A DNA stretch of 64,000 bases, from NCBI RefSeq assembly GCF_009208735.1, contig NZ_WFLJ01000002.1, positions 1-64,000 on the forward strand, read 5' to 3'. Positions 36,887-45,897 of the stretch are shown piece after piece. The notes beneath the pieces were generated by a model. That model had not been told where the DNA came from, ran no database searches, and worked only from the letters and a program-made list of their open reading frames with translations. The translations under genes were made by a program, and so were the position numbers. Numbering within the stretch: position 1 is the stretch's first letter; every line of letters begins with the position of its first letter. Origin of the DNA: Janthinobacterium rivuli. Its GTDB lineage: Bacteria; Pseudomonadota; Gammaproteobacteria; Burkholderiales; Burkholderiaceae_D.

Positions 36887-37894
36887 ATGGACAGCATCGA
36901 CCTTGAAGTTCTGAAAACCAGCGCCGCCTGGCTCGCCGCCGGCCACCGCTGCGAACTCGTCACCGTCATCAAGACCTGGGGTTCCAGTCCCCGCCCTGTG
37001 GGCGCCACCCTGGCCATCTGCGACGATGGCACGGTGGTCGGTTCCGTCTCCGGCGGCTGCATCGAAGATGATTTGATCGACACCGTGCGCGTGCACGGCA
37101 TCGTGCGCACCTTGCCGGAAATCGTCAGCTACGGCATCAGCGCCGACGAGGCGCACCGCTTCGGCCTGCCCTGCGGCGGCACCATCGAACTGGCCATCGA
37201 ACCGCTGCATGCGGGCAGCCGCGTGGACGAACTGCTGGCGCGCCTGGAAGCCCATGAACTGGTCGAGCGCCGGCTGGACCTGCGCAGCGGCGCCGTCACC
37301 CTGCAGCGCGCCGCGCCGGGCGCCGTGCTGGCCCTGGAAGACGGGGCGCTCACCACGCAGCACGGTCCGCGCTGGCGATTGCTGATCATCGGCGCCAGCC
37401 AGCTGTCGCGCTTCGTGGCGCAAATCGCCACGGCCATGGATTACCACGTCATCGTCTGCGACCCGCGCGAGGAGTACCGGGGCGGCTGGAACGTGCCGGG
37501 CGTGCCCCTGCTGCACGCCATGCCCGACGACCTGGTGCTGGAATTAAAGCTCGACAGCCGCAGCGCCGTCGTCGCCCTCACGCACGATCCCAAGCTCGAC
37601 GACCTGGCCCTGATGGAAGCGTTGAAGTCCCCCGCGTTCTATGTGGGCGCCATCGGCTCGCGCGTCAACAATGCCAAGCGGCGCGAGCGGCTGCTGCAGT
37701 TCGACGTGAGCGCAGAACAGCTGGCGCGCCTGCACGGCCCCATCGGCCTGTACATCGGCAGCAAGACGCCGGCCGAAATCGCCATTTCCATCCTGGCCGA
37801 GCTGACGGCCGTGAAAAACGGCGTGCCCGACGCGCTGCAGATCCAGCACGCGGCGGCCCTGAGCCCACCCGGCACCGACCTCTGCGCCCGTTGA
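36887..37894 (+). CDS. xdhC: XdhC-family molybdenum cofactor chaperone
   Basis: A 335-residue protein of the XdhC/CoxI family, which binds Moco, helps its sulfuration and inserts it into molybdenum hydroxylases. The N-terminal part has TVIKTWGSSPRPVGATLAI, GSVSGGCIEDDLI and GLPCGGTIELAIEP. The C-terminal Rossmann part has LLIIGASQLSRF, YHVIVCDPREEYR and IGSRVNNAKRRERL. The ATG at 36887 is preferred to 36869 because a GCCGC/GCGGC hairpin abuts the earlier one. The likely client, the IorAB-type hydroxylase, lies 3 kb downstream. Confidence 0.9.
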   Translation: MDSIDLEVLKTSAAWLAAGHRCELVTVIKTWGSSPRPVGATLAICDDGTVVGSVSGGCIEDDLIDTVRVHGIVRTLPEIVSYGISADEAHRFGLPCGGTIELAIEPLHAGSRVDELLARLEAHELVERRLDLRSGAVTLQRAAPGAVLALEDGALTTQHGPRWRLLIIGASQLSRFVAQIATAMDYHVIVCDPREEYRGGWNVPGVPLLHAMPDDLVLELKLDSRSAVVALTHDPKLDDLALMEALKSPAFYVGAIGSRVNNAKRRERLLQFDVSAEQLARLHGPIGLYIGSKTPAEIAISILAELTAVKNGVPDALQIQHAAALSPPGTDLCAR

Positions 37895-37961
37895 AGACAA
37901 CAGCAAGAAACGCGGTGCGCCCGCATCGCCTCCCTGATACCGTCCCTGATTTTGGCCCACC

Positions 37962-38879
37962 ATGACCCTGCTGCACTGGACCCTCCCCCTGCCCGCCGGC
38001 TACCGCCGCGACGACGTCATCGCCTTCCACAGCCGCGATACAGAGGCCGTGGCGGAACAGCTCACGCCGGCGGGCCTGCGCAAGGGCATCCTGCTTGCCG
38101 GCGTGCCCGTCGTACTGGACGTCGCCTTCACGCCGGATGCCGCCATCTGCCAGGCAGACATCGATGGCGATGGCGATGCCGACCTTGAAACGCCCCTGCA
38201 CGGCGCCCTCCTGAACATCCTCGGCCTGCGCATCGACCCGCAGCCATTCGCGCTACTGGCCGCCGCCGACCCGCTGCTGGCGCCCTTGGTGCGCGTCAAC
38301 CCGGGCCTGCGCATCGTGCAGTCGGCCAGCCCGTTCGAGGCGCTGACCTGGGCCATCATCGGCCAGCAGATCAACCTGCCGTTCGCCATTGCCCTGCGCC
38401 GCACGTTTATTTTGCAGGCGGGACGCCGGCACGGCAGCGGCTTGTGGTGCTACCCGGAGGCGCGCGACGTGGCGCGCCTGTCCATCGAGGATCTGACCAG
38501 CCGCAAATTCTCGCGCGCCAAGGCGGAAACCGTGCTGCGCCTGGCGCGCCTCGTCGACGACGGCGAGTTGTCGCTGGACCTGCCGCCCTCCGGCGACGTG
38601 GCGGCCATGTCGCAGGCGCTGCTGGCCGTGAAAGGCATCGGCCCCTGGACCGTCAACTACGCGCTGCTGCGCGGCTACGGCTATGCCGACTGCTCGCTGC
38701 ACGGCGACGTGGCCATCCGCGCCGCCCTGCAAAAACTGCTCGGCGAAGACGTCAAACCGGACATGGCGCGCACGGAGCAGTGGCTGCGCCAGTATGCGCC
38801 GCACCGCACCATGGCGGCCGCCCACCTGTGGGCCAGCCTGCATGCGCCGGCAAAAAATAATCCGCCAGCGGTGGAATAA
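37962..38879 (+). CDS. alkA: DNA-3-methyladenine glycosylase II (AlkA type)
   Basis: A 305-residue base-excision repair enzyme removing alkylated bases. An N-terminal AlkA-like domain precedes the HhH-GPD fold: SPFEALTWAIIGQQINLPFA, the hairpin LLAVKGIGPWTVNYALLRG, and the catalytic Asp in SLHGDVAIRAAL. No Ada methyltransferase domain is attached. It stands alone on the plus strand between xdhC and a small secreted protein gene. Confidence 0.9.
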   Translation: MTLLHWTLPLPAGYRRDDVIAFHSRDTEAVAEQLTPAGLRKGILLAGVPVVLDVAFTPDAAICQADIDGDGDADLETPLHGALLNILGLRIDPQPFALLAAADPLLAPLVRVNPGLRIVQSASPFEALTWAIIGQQINLPFAIALRRTFILQAGRRHGSGLWCYPEARDVARLSIEDLTSRKFSRAKAETVLRLARLVDDGELSLDLPPSGDVAAMSQALLAVKGIGPWTVNYALLRGYGYADCSLHGDVAIRAALQKLLGEDVKPDMARTEQWLRQYAPHRTMAAAHLWASLHAPAKNNPPAVE

Positions 38880-38937
38880 ACAGGGAGCGCCGTGCGTCTA
38901 TCCCTTGCAAGCCCACCAAAACCTCAAGGAGACCATC

Positions 38938-39309
38938 ATGCGCTTCACCACTTTTGCCGCCACCGCCCTCGCCACCCTGCTGTCCGCCCCACTCGCCTTC
39001 GCCGCCGACGTCATGCCCGCCAACGGCATGCTGGTCAACGCCAGCGGCATGACCGTGTATGTGTTCGACAAGGATGTCGCCGACAGCGGCAAGAGCGCCT
39101 GCAGCGGCGGCTGCCTGGTGGCCTGGCCCGCCGTCATCGCCACCGAAGCGGCGCCCGCCGCCCCGTATGGCAGCATCAAGCGCGAGGACAACGGCGCCAT
39201 GCAGCTGACCTACAAGGGCAAGCCCCTGTACCTGTACAAGGAAGACAAGAAGCCGGGCGACGTGGCCGGCGACAATTTCAAGAACGTGTGGCACGTCGTC
39301 AAGCCCTAA
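38938..39309 (+). CDS. Small secreted protein of the COG4315 type
   Basis: A 123-residue exported protein. The signal peptide (MRFTTFAATALATLLSAPLAFA) precedes two short repeats: GMTVYVFDKDVADSGKSACSG.C..AWP and GKPLYLYKEDKKPGDVAGDNF...WHVV. This matches predicted secreted lipoproteins of COG4315, whose role is unknown. AAGGAG lies 7 nt before the ATG. It is directly upstream of an ECF sigma/anti-sigma pair, an association seen in other proteobacteria, so it may belong to that stress regulon. Confidence 0.82.
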   Translation: MRFTTFAATALATLLSAPLAFAADVMPANGMLVNASGMTVYVFDKDVADSGKSACSGGCLVAWPAVIATEAAPAAPYGSIKREDNGAMQLTYKGKPLYLYKEDKKPGDVAGDNFKNVWHVVKP

Positions 39310-39330
39310 GCCCACTATCCCGCCACCACG

Positions 39331-39852
39331 ATGACCACGCAAGAGGACAGCCGCCAGCTGCAAGCCTGCCTGCCCGGCCTGCGCCGCTATGCGCGCGCGC
39401 TGGTCGGCACCGTGCACGCGGACGACCTGGTGCAGGACACCGTGGAGCGGGCCTGGCGCAAGGTCGACCAGTGGCAACGGAGCGGCGAAATGCGACCCTG
39501 GCTGTTTTCCATCATGCACAACCTGCACGTGGATCAATTGCGCCGTCCCGGCCTGGCGCTGCAGGAACTCGACGACGACGCCCTGCTGCCCGCGCCCGAG
39601 CATGCGCCGGGACAGGCCATCGCCATCGGCGAGATGGATGCAGCGCTGGCCCGTTTGCCGTTGGGGCAGCGCGAAGTCATCCTGCTCGTCGCGCTCGAAC
39701 AGATGCCGTATGAGCAGGTGGCGGCCACTCTGGGCATCCCCGTCGGCACCGTCATGTCGCGGCTGTCGCGCGGGCGCGAACGGCTGCGTGAACTGCTCGA
39801 CGGCCGCCCCTCAGGTAGCCATGGCGCCCCCACCCTGAAAGTCGTGAAATGA
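39331..39852 (+). CDS. ECF-type RNA polymerase sigma factor
   Basis: A 173-residue sigma factor. Region 2 reads RRYARALVGTVHADDLVQDTVERAWRKV...MRPWLFSIMHNLHVDQLRR. Region 4 reads LARLPLGQREVILLVALEQMPYEQVAATLGIPVGTVMSRLSRGRERL. It overlaps the anti-sigma gene by 4 bp (ATGA), so the two are made in fixed ratio. It probably switches on an envelope or oxidative-stress set that may include the secreted protein upstream; the signal is unknown. Confidence 0.93.
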   Translation: MTTQEDSRQLQACLPGLRRYARALVGTVHADDLVQDTVERAWRKVDQWQRSGEMRPWLFSIMHNLHVDQLRRPGLALQELDDDALLPAPEHAPGQAIAIGEMDAALARLPLGQREVILLVALEQMPYEQVAATLGIPVGTVMSRLSRGRERLRELLDGRPSGSHGAPTLKVVK

Positions 39853-40634
39853 CAACGCAAGCCATCAGCGAAGCGCAATTGCACGCCCTGGCCGACGGCG
39901 TCCTGCCCGAGGCGCAGCGTGCGGCCATCGACGCCCACCTGCGCGCGCATCCGCAAGACGCCGCCAGGGTGGACGCGTGGCGCGAGCAGAACCGCCAACT
40001 GCGCGCCCTGTTCGATCCCGTGCTGGACGAAGCCGTGCCGCCGGCGCTGCGGCAGGCGGCATCGCCGCCGGCGGCGAACGGCGCCTGGCAGCGCCACGCC
40101 ATGCAGGCCGCAGCGGCCGTCGTGCTGGTGATTGCCGGCGGCGCGGGCGGCTGGCTGCTGCGTGGCGGCGACAGCGTGAGCGCCAGCGCCAGCGCCGTTT
40201 CCCTGGCGCGCAGCGCCGCCATCGCGCATGCCGTCTATACGCCCGAAGTGCGCCACCCCGTGGAAGTGGGCGCGGCGCAGGAAGCCCATCTGGTGCAATG
40301 GCTGTCGAAACGCCTGGGCACGAAACTTCAGCCGCCCGCGCTGTCGCCGCTCGGCTACCAGCTGATCGGCGGGCGCCTGCTGCCCGGCGATGGCGACGGC
40401 CCCGTGGCGCAATTCATGTATGAAGATGGCAAAGGCCAGCGCCTGACCCTGTACGTGGCCAGGGAGCGGGCCGGCAGGCAGGAAACGGCTTTCCGCTACA
40501 CGCAGGAAAAGGACTTGAGCGTGTTTTACTGGATCGACGGCCAGCTCGGTTATGCCCTCTCGGCGAGCCTGCCCAAACAGGCGCTGGGCAAGATCGCCGA
40601 CGCCGTGTACGCTCAGCTGGAGCAGGCGCGCTGA
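39849..40634 (+). CDS. Membrane anti-sigma factor
   Basis: A 261-residue protein. The cytosolic N-terminus (SEAQLHALADGVLPEAQRAAIDAHLRAHPQDAARVDAW) is typical of anti-sigma domains but lacks the His-Cys-Cys zinc motif. One membrane helix (AAAVVLVIAGGAGGWLL) leads to a periplasmic domain with LVQWLSKRLGTKLQPPALS and FRYTQEKDLSVFYWIDGQLGYALSA, as in the ChrR/RsgI-like anti-ECF proteins of Burkholderiales. It would hold the coupled sigma factor until a periplasmic signal releases it. Confidence 0.88.
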   Translation: MTTQAISEAQLHALADGVLPEAQRAAIDAHLRAHPQDAARVDAWREQNRQLRALFDPVLDEAVPPALRQAASPPAANGAWQRHAMQAAAAVVLVIAGGAGGWLLRGGDSVSASASAVSLARSAAIAHAVYTPEVRHPVEVGAAQEAHLVQWLSKRLGTKLQPPALSPLGYQLIGGRLLPGDGDGPVAQFMYEDGKGQRLTLYVARERAGRQETAFRYTQEKDLSVFYWIDGQLGYALSASLPKQALGKIADAVYAQLEQAR

Positions 40635-40674
40635 AGCAGGTCGACGTGAGGGTACCCGACCGCCGCCGGCCCCA

Positions 40675-40693
40675 CGCCCTGCAGCGCAGGGCG
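40675..40693. repeat. Hairpin after the sigma/anti-sigma pair
   Basis: An 8-bp perfect stem, CGCCCTGC/GCAGGGCG with a 3-nt loop, lies 40 bp after the anti-sigma stop. No T tract follows, so it may be a weak or factor-dependent stop or an RNA-end stabiliser. Confidence 0.5.
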
Positions 40694-40783
40694 GCTGGTG
40701 CTACCATCCCATACTGATGCGCTCATCCGTATGGCGGATGGCCGTCGCGCTTACCCGCACCATCCCCATTCCGAGGAATATAC

Positions 40784-41260
40784 ATGACGACCCTGACCAT
40801 CAATGGCAAGCAGCACGACCTTGCCCTGCCTGAAGACACGCCCCTGCTGTGGGCCCTGCGCGACGAACTGGGCATGACCGGCACCAAATTCGGCTGCGGC
40901 ATGGCCCTGTGCGGCGCCTGCACCGTGCATATGGACGGCGAGGCCATCCGCTCTTGCGTGACGCCCGTGTCGGCTGCCGCCGGCAAGAAGATCACCACCA
41001 TCGAAGCGGTGGGCGAAGACAAGGTTGGCCTGGCCCTGCAGCAAGCCTGGCAGGAACACGGCGTGCCCCAATGCGGCTATTGCCAGGCCGGCCAGATCAT
41101 GTCGGCCACGGCCCTGCTGCACAAGACGCCAAAACCAAACGACCAGCAGATCCGCGAAGCGATGAGCGGCAATATCTGCCGCTGCGGCACCTACACGCGC
41201 ATCCACGCAGCCATCAAGCAGGCCTCGGCCAGCATCGGCGCGAAAGGAGCGGCCCAATGA
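40784..41260 (+). CDS. (2Fe-2S) subunit of an isoquinoline 1-oxidoreductase-like molybdenum hydroxylase
   Basis: A 158-residue ferredoxin-type subunit. The plant-type cluster Cys lie in KFGCGMALCGACTVHMDG...C, and the second cluster in VPQCGYCQAGQIM...NICRCGTYTRI. This is the IorA arrangement, which passes electrons from the molybdenum centre. It overlaps the large subunit gene by 4 bp. No FAD subunit is present, as usual for the Ior group, so electrons probably go to a cytochrome or membrane acceptor. CGAGGAATATAC lies before the ATG. Confidence 0.93.
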   Translation: MTTLTINGKQHDLALPEDTPLLWALRDELGMTGTKFGCGMALCGACTVHMDGEAIRSCVTPVSAAAGKKITTIEAVGEDKVGLALQQAWQEHGVPQCGYCQAGQIMSATALLHKTPKPNDQQIREAMSGNICRCGTYTRIHAAIKQASASIGAKGAAQ

Positions 41261-43563
41261 GTATCCATGACACTGCCGCCGCACATTCGCCCGCGCGGCG
41301 CAACTGGCTCAAGGCCGCCGGCGCGCTGGCTGGATTGACCCTGGTGGCCGGGCCTTCCGGCCTCGTGATGGCGGCCGACGCCGTCAAATACGGCGGCGAC
41401 AAGATGGCGGGCGGCGTGGTCGACGACACCCTGGTCTTCCTGTCGATCGGCGCCGACGGCATCGTCACCATCGTGGCGCACCGCTCCGAAATGGGCCAGG
41501 GCATCCGCACCAGCCTGCCCATGGTGGCGGCCGACGAACTGGGCGCCGACTGGGCGCAGGTGCGCGTGCAGCAAGCGCCCGCCGACGAAGCGCGCTACGG
41601 CAGCCAGGATACGGATGGCTCGCGCAGCATGCGCCACTCATTCCGCGCCATGCGCCACGTGGGCGCCACGGCGCGCCTGATGCTGGAAACGGCGGCCGCC
41701 GTGCGCTGGGACGTACCCGTCACCGAAGTGAAAGCCGTCAACCACGCGGTCGTGCATGCTGCCAGCGGACGCTCGCTGTCCTTCGGCGCGCTGGCCGAAG
41801 ACGCGGCCAAGTTGCCGGTGCCGCCACGCGCGCGCATCAGCCTGAAAACGGCGGGCGAGCTGCGCTACATCGGACAAACCAGCACGCGCGGCATCGACTT
41901 GCACGATATCGTCACGGGCAACACCCACTTCGGCATCGACACGCGCCTCGACGGCATGGCGTATGCCGTCATCGCCCGTCCGCCCGTCTTCGGCGGCAAG
42001 CTGAAAAGCGTGGACAAGACGGCGGCCTTGAAGGTACCTGGCGTGCTGCGCATCGTCGAACTGGCGGGCAGTCCGCCGCCGGCCATGTTCAACCCGCTGG
42101 GCGGCGTGGCCGTCATCGCCAGCAACACCTGGGCCGCCATCAAGGGCCGCGAAGCGCTGGTGCTGGAATGGGACGACGGTCCGAACGGCGGCTACGATTC
42201 GACCGCCTTCCGTAAGACGCTGGAGGCGGCCGTGCGCCAGCCGGCCAGCCCGGCGCGCGACCAGGGCAAGACGGTGGCCACCCTGGCCGCCGCTCCCGCC
42301 GCGCGCAAATTCAGCGCCGAATACTATCTGCCGCATCTGGCCCACGCCACCATGGAGCCGCCAGCCGCCACCGTGCGTATCGCCGATGGCAAGGCCGAGG
42401 TGTGGGCCTGCGTGCAGGCGCCGCAGGCGACGCGCAGCAACGTGGCCAAGGCCCTGGGGCTGGCGTATGACGACGTGACCGTCCACGTGACCCTGCTCGG
42501 CGGCGGCTTCGGGCGCAAATCGAAACCCGATTTCGCCGTCGAGGCGGCGCTGCTGTCGAAGGCCATGGATGGCGCGCCCGTCAAGCTGACGTGGACGCGC
42601 GACGACGACCTGCAGCACGACTACCTGCACACGGTGTCCGTCGAACGGCTGGAAGCGTCGCTCGACGCGAAAGGCATGCCGACGGCCTGGCTGCACCGCA
42701 CGGCCGCGCCCACCATCACCTCGACCTTTGCCGCCGGCGCGAACAAGCAGGCGCCGTTCGAGCTGGGCATGTCGGCCATCAACGTGCCCTATGCGATTCC
42801 GAACATCCGCGTCGAAGTGCCCGAGGTGCCGGCCCACACGCGCATCGGCTGGTTCCGTTCCGTGTCGAATATCCCGCACGCGTTTGCCATCCAGTCGTTC
42901 ACGGCCGAACTGGCGCACGCGGCGAAGAAGGACCATCGCGACTATCTGCTGGCGCTGCTGGGCCCCGCGCGCAAGATCAACCCGGCCGACCTGTCCGATG
43001 GCTGGAACTATGGCGAAGATCCGGCGAAGTATCCGGTCGACATCGGCCGCATGCGCCACGTGATCGAGCTGGCGACGGCCAAGGCGGGCTGGGGCCGCAA
43101 GCTGCCCAAGGGACGGGGGCTGGGCCTGGCCGTGTCCTACAGTTTCGTCACCTATGTGGCGGCCGTGATCGAAGTGGAGATCAACGCGGCCGGCGAAGTG
43201 ATCGTGCCCAGGGTCGACATCGCCATGGATTGCGGCCCGCAGATCAACCCGGACCGCGTGCGCTCGCAGGTCGAGGGCGCCTGCATCATGGGCCTGTCGC
43301 TGGCCATGAGCGGCGAAATCAGCTTTAAAAATGGCCGGGTCGAGCAAAGCAATTTCCACGACTATGCCGTGCTGCGCGCCGCCGACGCACCGCGCGTGAT
43401 CCACACGCACCTGGTGCCGGGCACCCTGGACATGGAGCTGGGCGGCGTGGGCGAACCGGCCACGCCGCCCATCGCGCCCGCCCTGTGCAACGCCATCTTC
43501 GCCGCCACGGGCAAGCGCATCCGCGCCCTGCCCGTCGGCATGCAGCTGGCGAAGAAGCGCTAA
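41257..43563 (+). CDS. Molybdopterin subunit of an isoquinoline 1-oxidoreductase-like hydroxylase
   Basis: A 768-residue catalytic subunit. A twin-arginine-like start (ARRNWLKAAGALAGLTLVAG) suggests export with its small subunit. The core has AHRSEMGQGIRTSLPMVAADELGADW, the molybdopterin loop LLGGGFGRKSKPDFAVEAALL, RSVSNIPHAFAIQSF and, near the end, LGGVGEPATPPIAPALCNAIF with the likely base Glu. Such IorB-type enzymes hydroxylate N-heterocycles or oxidise aldehydes; the substrate is unknown. It relies on the Moco pathway (3-6 kb) and probably on XdhC. The stop overlaps the MFS stop on the other strand. Confidence 0.92.
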   Translation: MSIHDTAAAHSPARRNWLKAAGALAGLTLVAGPSGLVMAADAVKYGGDKMAGGVVDDTLVFLSIGADGIVTIVAHRSEMGQGIRTSLPMVAADELGADWAQVRVQQAPADEARYGSQDTDGSRSMRHSFRAMRHVGATARLMLETAAAVRWDVPVTEVKAVNHAVVHAASGRSLSFGALAEDAAKLPVPPRARISLKTAGELRYIGQTSTRGIDLHDIVTGNTHFGIDTRLDGMAYAVIARPPVFGGKLKSVDKTAALKVPGVLRIVELAGSPPPAMFNPLGGVAVIASNTWAAIKGREALVLEWDDGPNGGYDSTAFRKTLEAAVRQPASPARDQGKTVATLAAAPAARKFSAEYYLPHLAHATMEPPAATVRIADGKAEVWACVQAPQATRSNVAKALGLAYDDVTVHVTLLGGGFGRKSKPDFAVEAALLSKAMDGAPVKLTWTRDDDLQHDYLHTVSVERLEASLDAKGMPTAWLHRTAAPTITSTFAAGANKQAPFELGMSAINVPYAIPNIRVEVPEVPAHTRIGWFRSVSNIPHAFAIQSFTAELAHAAKKDHRDYLLALLGPARKINPADLSDGWNYGEDPAKYPVDIGRMRHVIELATAKAGWGRKLPKGRGLGLAVSYSFVTYVAAVIEVEINAAGEVIVPRVDIAMDCGPQINPDRVRSQVEGACIMGLSLAMSGEISFKNGRVEQSNFHDYAVLRAADAPRVIHTHLVPGTLDMELGGVGEPATPPIAPALCNAIFAATGKRIRALPVGMQLAKKR

Positions 43564-44756
43564 CTGCGGCGCACGAGACCTGACTGCAGCAGCAATGCTG
43601 CGGCGGCCACCACGGCAGCCGCAGCCGCCAGCAGCCAGGCGGGCCAGTCCAGCAGCAGCATCAAGCCGCCCGTGGCGGCGCCGATGGCGCTGCCCAGGTA
43701 CAGCGCCGATTCGTTGAGGGCGATGGCCAGGTTGCCATCGCCCTGCCGCGCGCGCACGGCAAGCAACTGCTGGTTCTGCGGCACTTGCAAGGCCCAGCCG
43801 GCCGCGCCCCACAGCGCGATCGGCGCCAGCATCAGCCACGCCGACCAGCCGGCCGCCAGCGGCAGCGCGCCCAAGGCCAGCGCCAGCAGCAGCAAGATGA
43901 ACATGGTCAGCCTGGGCGCCGCCAGCTTGTCCGCCCATGGCCCAACCAGCACGCTGCCCACGATCCCGCCCACGCCCCACACCCACAGGAAGGGCGTGGC
44001 GGACATCGCAGCCCCGTGCGCGGACCACGCCAGCAGCGGGGCGATGAAGGTGTACATGCCCAGGCTGGCGACGGCCGCCAGCAGCGACACGAGCAGGATG
44101 ACCAGCACCTGTCCATCGGCCAGCAAGGCCAGCTTGCGGCGCAGGGAGATGGCCGGCGCCGCCGGCAGCGCGGGCAGCTGCCACAGCAAGCCCGCCAGCG
44201 CCAGCGCACCGAGGATGGCGACCAGCCACAGGGCCGCCGTCCAGCCCAGCTGCTGCGCCAGCAGCAAGCTCAATGGCACGCCCAGCACCGTGCCACCCGC
44301 CATGCCGCCCATGATCACGCCGATGGCCTTGCCCCGTTGCGGCGGCGCCGACACGCCGGCCGCCGCCGCGATACCCAGCGCCAGGTAGACACCCGCACCG
44401 ACGCCGGCCATCGCGCGCCACGCCAGCAAGCTGCTGAAACCGGACGCCAGCGCGCTGGCCCCGTTCGCCAGCACGAATACGCCCAGGGCGAGCAACAGGC
44501 CGCAGCGCTGCGCGCGCGCGGGCAGCAAGGCCACGACCAGCGGCGAGCCGAGGCCGTAAGCCAGGGTAAACGCCGTCACCATTTGCGCGGCCATCGCCAG
44601 GGAAATGGAAAGGGCAGCGGCGATCATCGGCATCAAGCCCGCCGTCACATACGACGCCATGCCCAGCGCGAACGCGCCCACGGCGATCAGCCAGACGGTG
44701 GCGGGCAGCGCGGCGGCGGCAGATGCGGGCGCACGGGAAGGGGAATAGTCAGACAT
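43560..44756 (-). CDS. MFS exporter of the arabinose-efflux/DHA1 type
   Basis: A 398-residue inner-membrane protein with twelve hydrophobic segments. Family traits include AVGAFALGMASYVTAGLMPMIA at the start, LAYGLGSPLVVALLPARAQRCGLL, and LNESALYLGSAIGAATGGLML in helix 11. These match the AraJ/DHA1 exporters. A TTG six bases upstream is less likely than the ATG at 44756. It is divergent from an XRE regulator across a 110-bp AT-rich region with an inverted repeat, which points to local repression. Confidence 0.87.
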   Translation of the reverse strand: MSDYSPSRAPASAAAALPATVWLIAVGAFALGMASYVTAGLMPMIAAALSISLAMAAQMVTAFTLAYGLGSPLVVALLPARAQRCGLLLALGVFVLANGASALASGFSSLLAWRAMAGVGAGVYLALGIAAAAGVSAPPQRGKAIGVIMGGMAGGTVLGVPLSLLLAQQLGWTAALWLVAILGALALAGLLWQLPALPAAPAISLRRKLALLADGQVLVILLVSLLAAVASLGMYTFIAPLLAWSAHGAAMSATPFLWVWGVGGIVGSVLVGPWADKLAAPRLTMFILLLLALALGALPLAAGWSAWLMLAPIALWGAAGWALQVPQNQQLLAVRARQGDGNLAIALNESALYLGSAIGAATGGLMLLLDWPAWLLAAAAAVVAAAALLLQSGLVRRS

Positions 44757-44824
44757 GGGCAAGCTTTCAGGAAGAAAGCAGGCATTCTGGAATACAATAT
44801 AAACAATTACAATTTAACTGTTTA

Positions 44825-44841
44825 TGCTATTACTGATAGCA
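44825..44841. promoter_or_regulatory. Inverted-repeat operator between MFS and XRE regulator
   Basis: A perfect TGCTAT-N5-ATAGCA palindrome lies 26 bp before the regulator start, in the only AT-rich stretch between the divergent genes. It is a good candidate operator for the regulator beside it. An AAACA...TGTTT pair just to its left may add a second half-site. Confidence 0.5.
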
Positions 44842-44866
44842 ACAACTTCACAGGAAAGACAGCACC

Positions 44867-45655
44867 ATGCGCACTTTGGCCCGTACCCGCCACGAACTAG
44901 CCGCCTACCTGCAGGCGCGGCGCGCGCGGCTGTCGCCGGAAGACGTGGGCTTGCCCGGCGGCGGGCGGCGCCGGACGCCGGGCTTGCGCCGTGAAGAAGT
45001 GGCGGCACTGGCCGGCGTGGGGCTGACCTGGTACACCTGGCTGGAGCAGGGACGCGACATCGGCGTCTCCAGCGCCTTTCTCGACAAGCTGGCCGAAGTG
45101 CTCAAACTCGATGCGGCCGAACGGCGCCACCTGTTCCTGCTCGCGCATGCGCGTCCGCCGGCCGAAGAAGGCAAGACGTTTTGCGTGGTGCCGCCGCTGG
45201 TGTGCCGCCTGATGCACGAACTGGCGCATCCGGCGTATGTGCTCAACCTGCGCTGGGACGTGCTGGCGTTCAATGCGGGCGCGGACGCCCTGTTCGGCTT
45301 CGGCGCGCATGCCGCCGCGCGCCGCAATCTGCTGTGGCTGCTATTTACCGACCCGCTGCTGCGGTCACGCTTCACGGCCTGGGAAGAGCAGGCGCCGCTG
45401 ATGCTGTCGAGCTTTCGCCGCGACTATGCGCGCGCCACGCAGGAAGCGGACATGCACGCGCTGGTGGAGGAACTGGAAAAAGTGTCGCCCGACTTCAAGC
45501 AGTGGTGGCGCCGCCACGACGTGCATGCGCCGTGCGAAGGCGTGCGCCGCCTGACAATCGACGGCGAGCAGGTCGCCTATGAGCACACCTCGCTGACCAT
45601 CGATGCGGACCGCCATTTGCGGCTGCTCGTGTATGCGCGCCAAGTGCACGAGTAA
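44867..45655 (+). CDS. XRE-type regulator with MmyB-like ligand domain
   Basis: A 262-residue regulator. The helix-turn-helix reads RRTPGLRREEVAALAGVGLTWYTWLEQGRDIGVS, a very typical opening for this family. The larger C-terminal part (LAHPAYVLNLRWDVLAFNAGADALFG...NLLWLLFTDP) is the MmyB/PAS-like ligand domain. Such proteins often repress a divergent oxidoreductase or exporter gene, here the MFS gene. The inducing ligand is unknown. Confidence 0.88.
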   Translation: MRTLARTRHELAAYLQARRARLSPEDVGLPGGGRRRTPGLRREEVAALAGVGLTWYTWLEQGRDIGVSSAFLDKLAEVLKLDAAERRHLFLLAHARPPAEEGKTFCVVPPLVCRLMHELAHPAYVLNLRWDVLAFNAGADALFGFGAHAAARRNLLWLLFTDPLLRSRFTAWEEQAPLMLSSFRRDYARATQEADMHALVEELEKVSPDFKQWWRRHDVHAPCEGVRRLTIDGEQVAYEHTSLTIDADRHLRLLVYARQVHE

Positions 45656-45670
45656 ACACCACCGCACAAC

Positions 45671-45706
45671 GAAAAAACCGCTGGCCCTCTTGCGAGGAAC
45701 CAGCAG
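45671..45706 (-). terminator. Terminator of the left tRNA-fMet gene
   Basis: On the minus strand CTGG-TT-CCTC pairs with GAGG-G-CCAG around a GCAA loop, followed by CGG and six T. It begins 8 nt after the CCA end of the tRNA and can also slow transcription from the XRE gene. Confidence 0.75.
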
Positions 45707-45714
45707 CTTCGAAT

Positions 45715-45791
45715 TGGTTGCGGGGACAGGATTTGAACCTGTGACCTTCGGGTTATGAGCCCGACGAGCTGCCAGACTGCTCCACCCCGCA
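45715..45791 (-). tRNA. tRNA-fMet (CAT), copy 1
   Basis: A 77-nt cloverleaf with encoded CCA. The anticodon loop CTCATAA is flanked by TCGGG/CCCGA, giving the three G-C pairs typical of initiator tRNA. The D arm is GAGC..GCTC and the T arm ACAGG/CCTGT. The first base is T opposite A72, where E. coli has an unpaired C. It is identical to copy 2. Confidence 0.95.
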
Positions 45792-45796
45792 CAAGA

Positions 45797-45826
45797 ATTA
45801 TATACCAGATTGTTGCGCGGCGTAAA
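45797..45826 (-). promoter_or_regulatory. Promoter of tRNA-fMet copy 1
   Basis: On the minus strand: TTTACG (45821-45826), an 18-bp spacer and TATAAT (45797-45802), ending 5 bp before the tRNA. The same TATAATTCTTG stretch precedes copy 2. Confidence 0.6.
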
Positions 45827-45897
45827 GGGCATGATTTGACAATCTCATGCGCGGTCCGCCTGCCGGATAGTGCCGTCCGGTAAATTCAGGCAGAAAT

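Noticed and set aside
41638-44421. A 927-codon open frame on the minus strand
   Set aside because: It runs antisense through the hydroxylase large subunit and overlaps the MFS gene in another frame; no family pattern.
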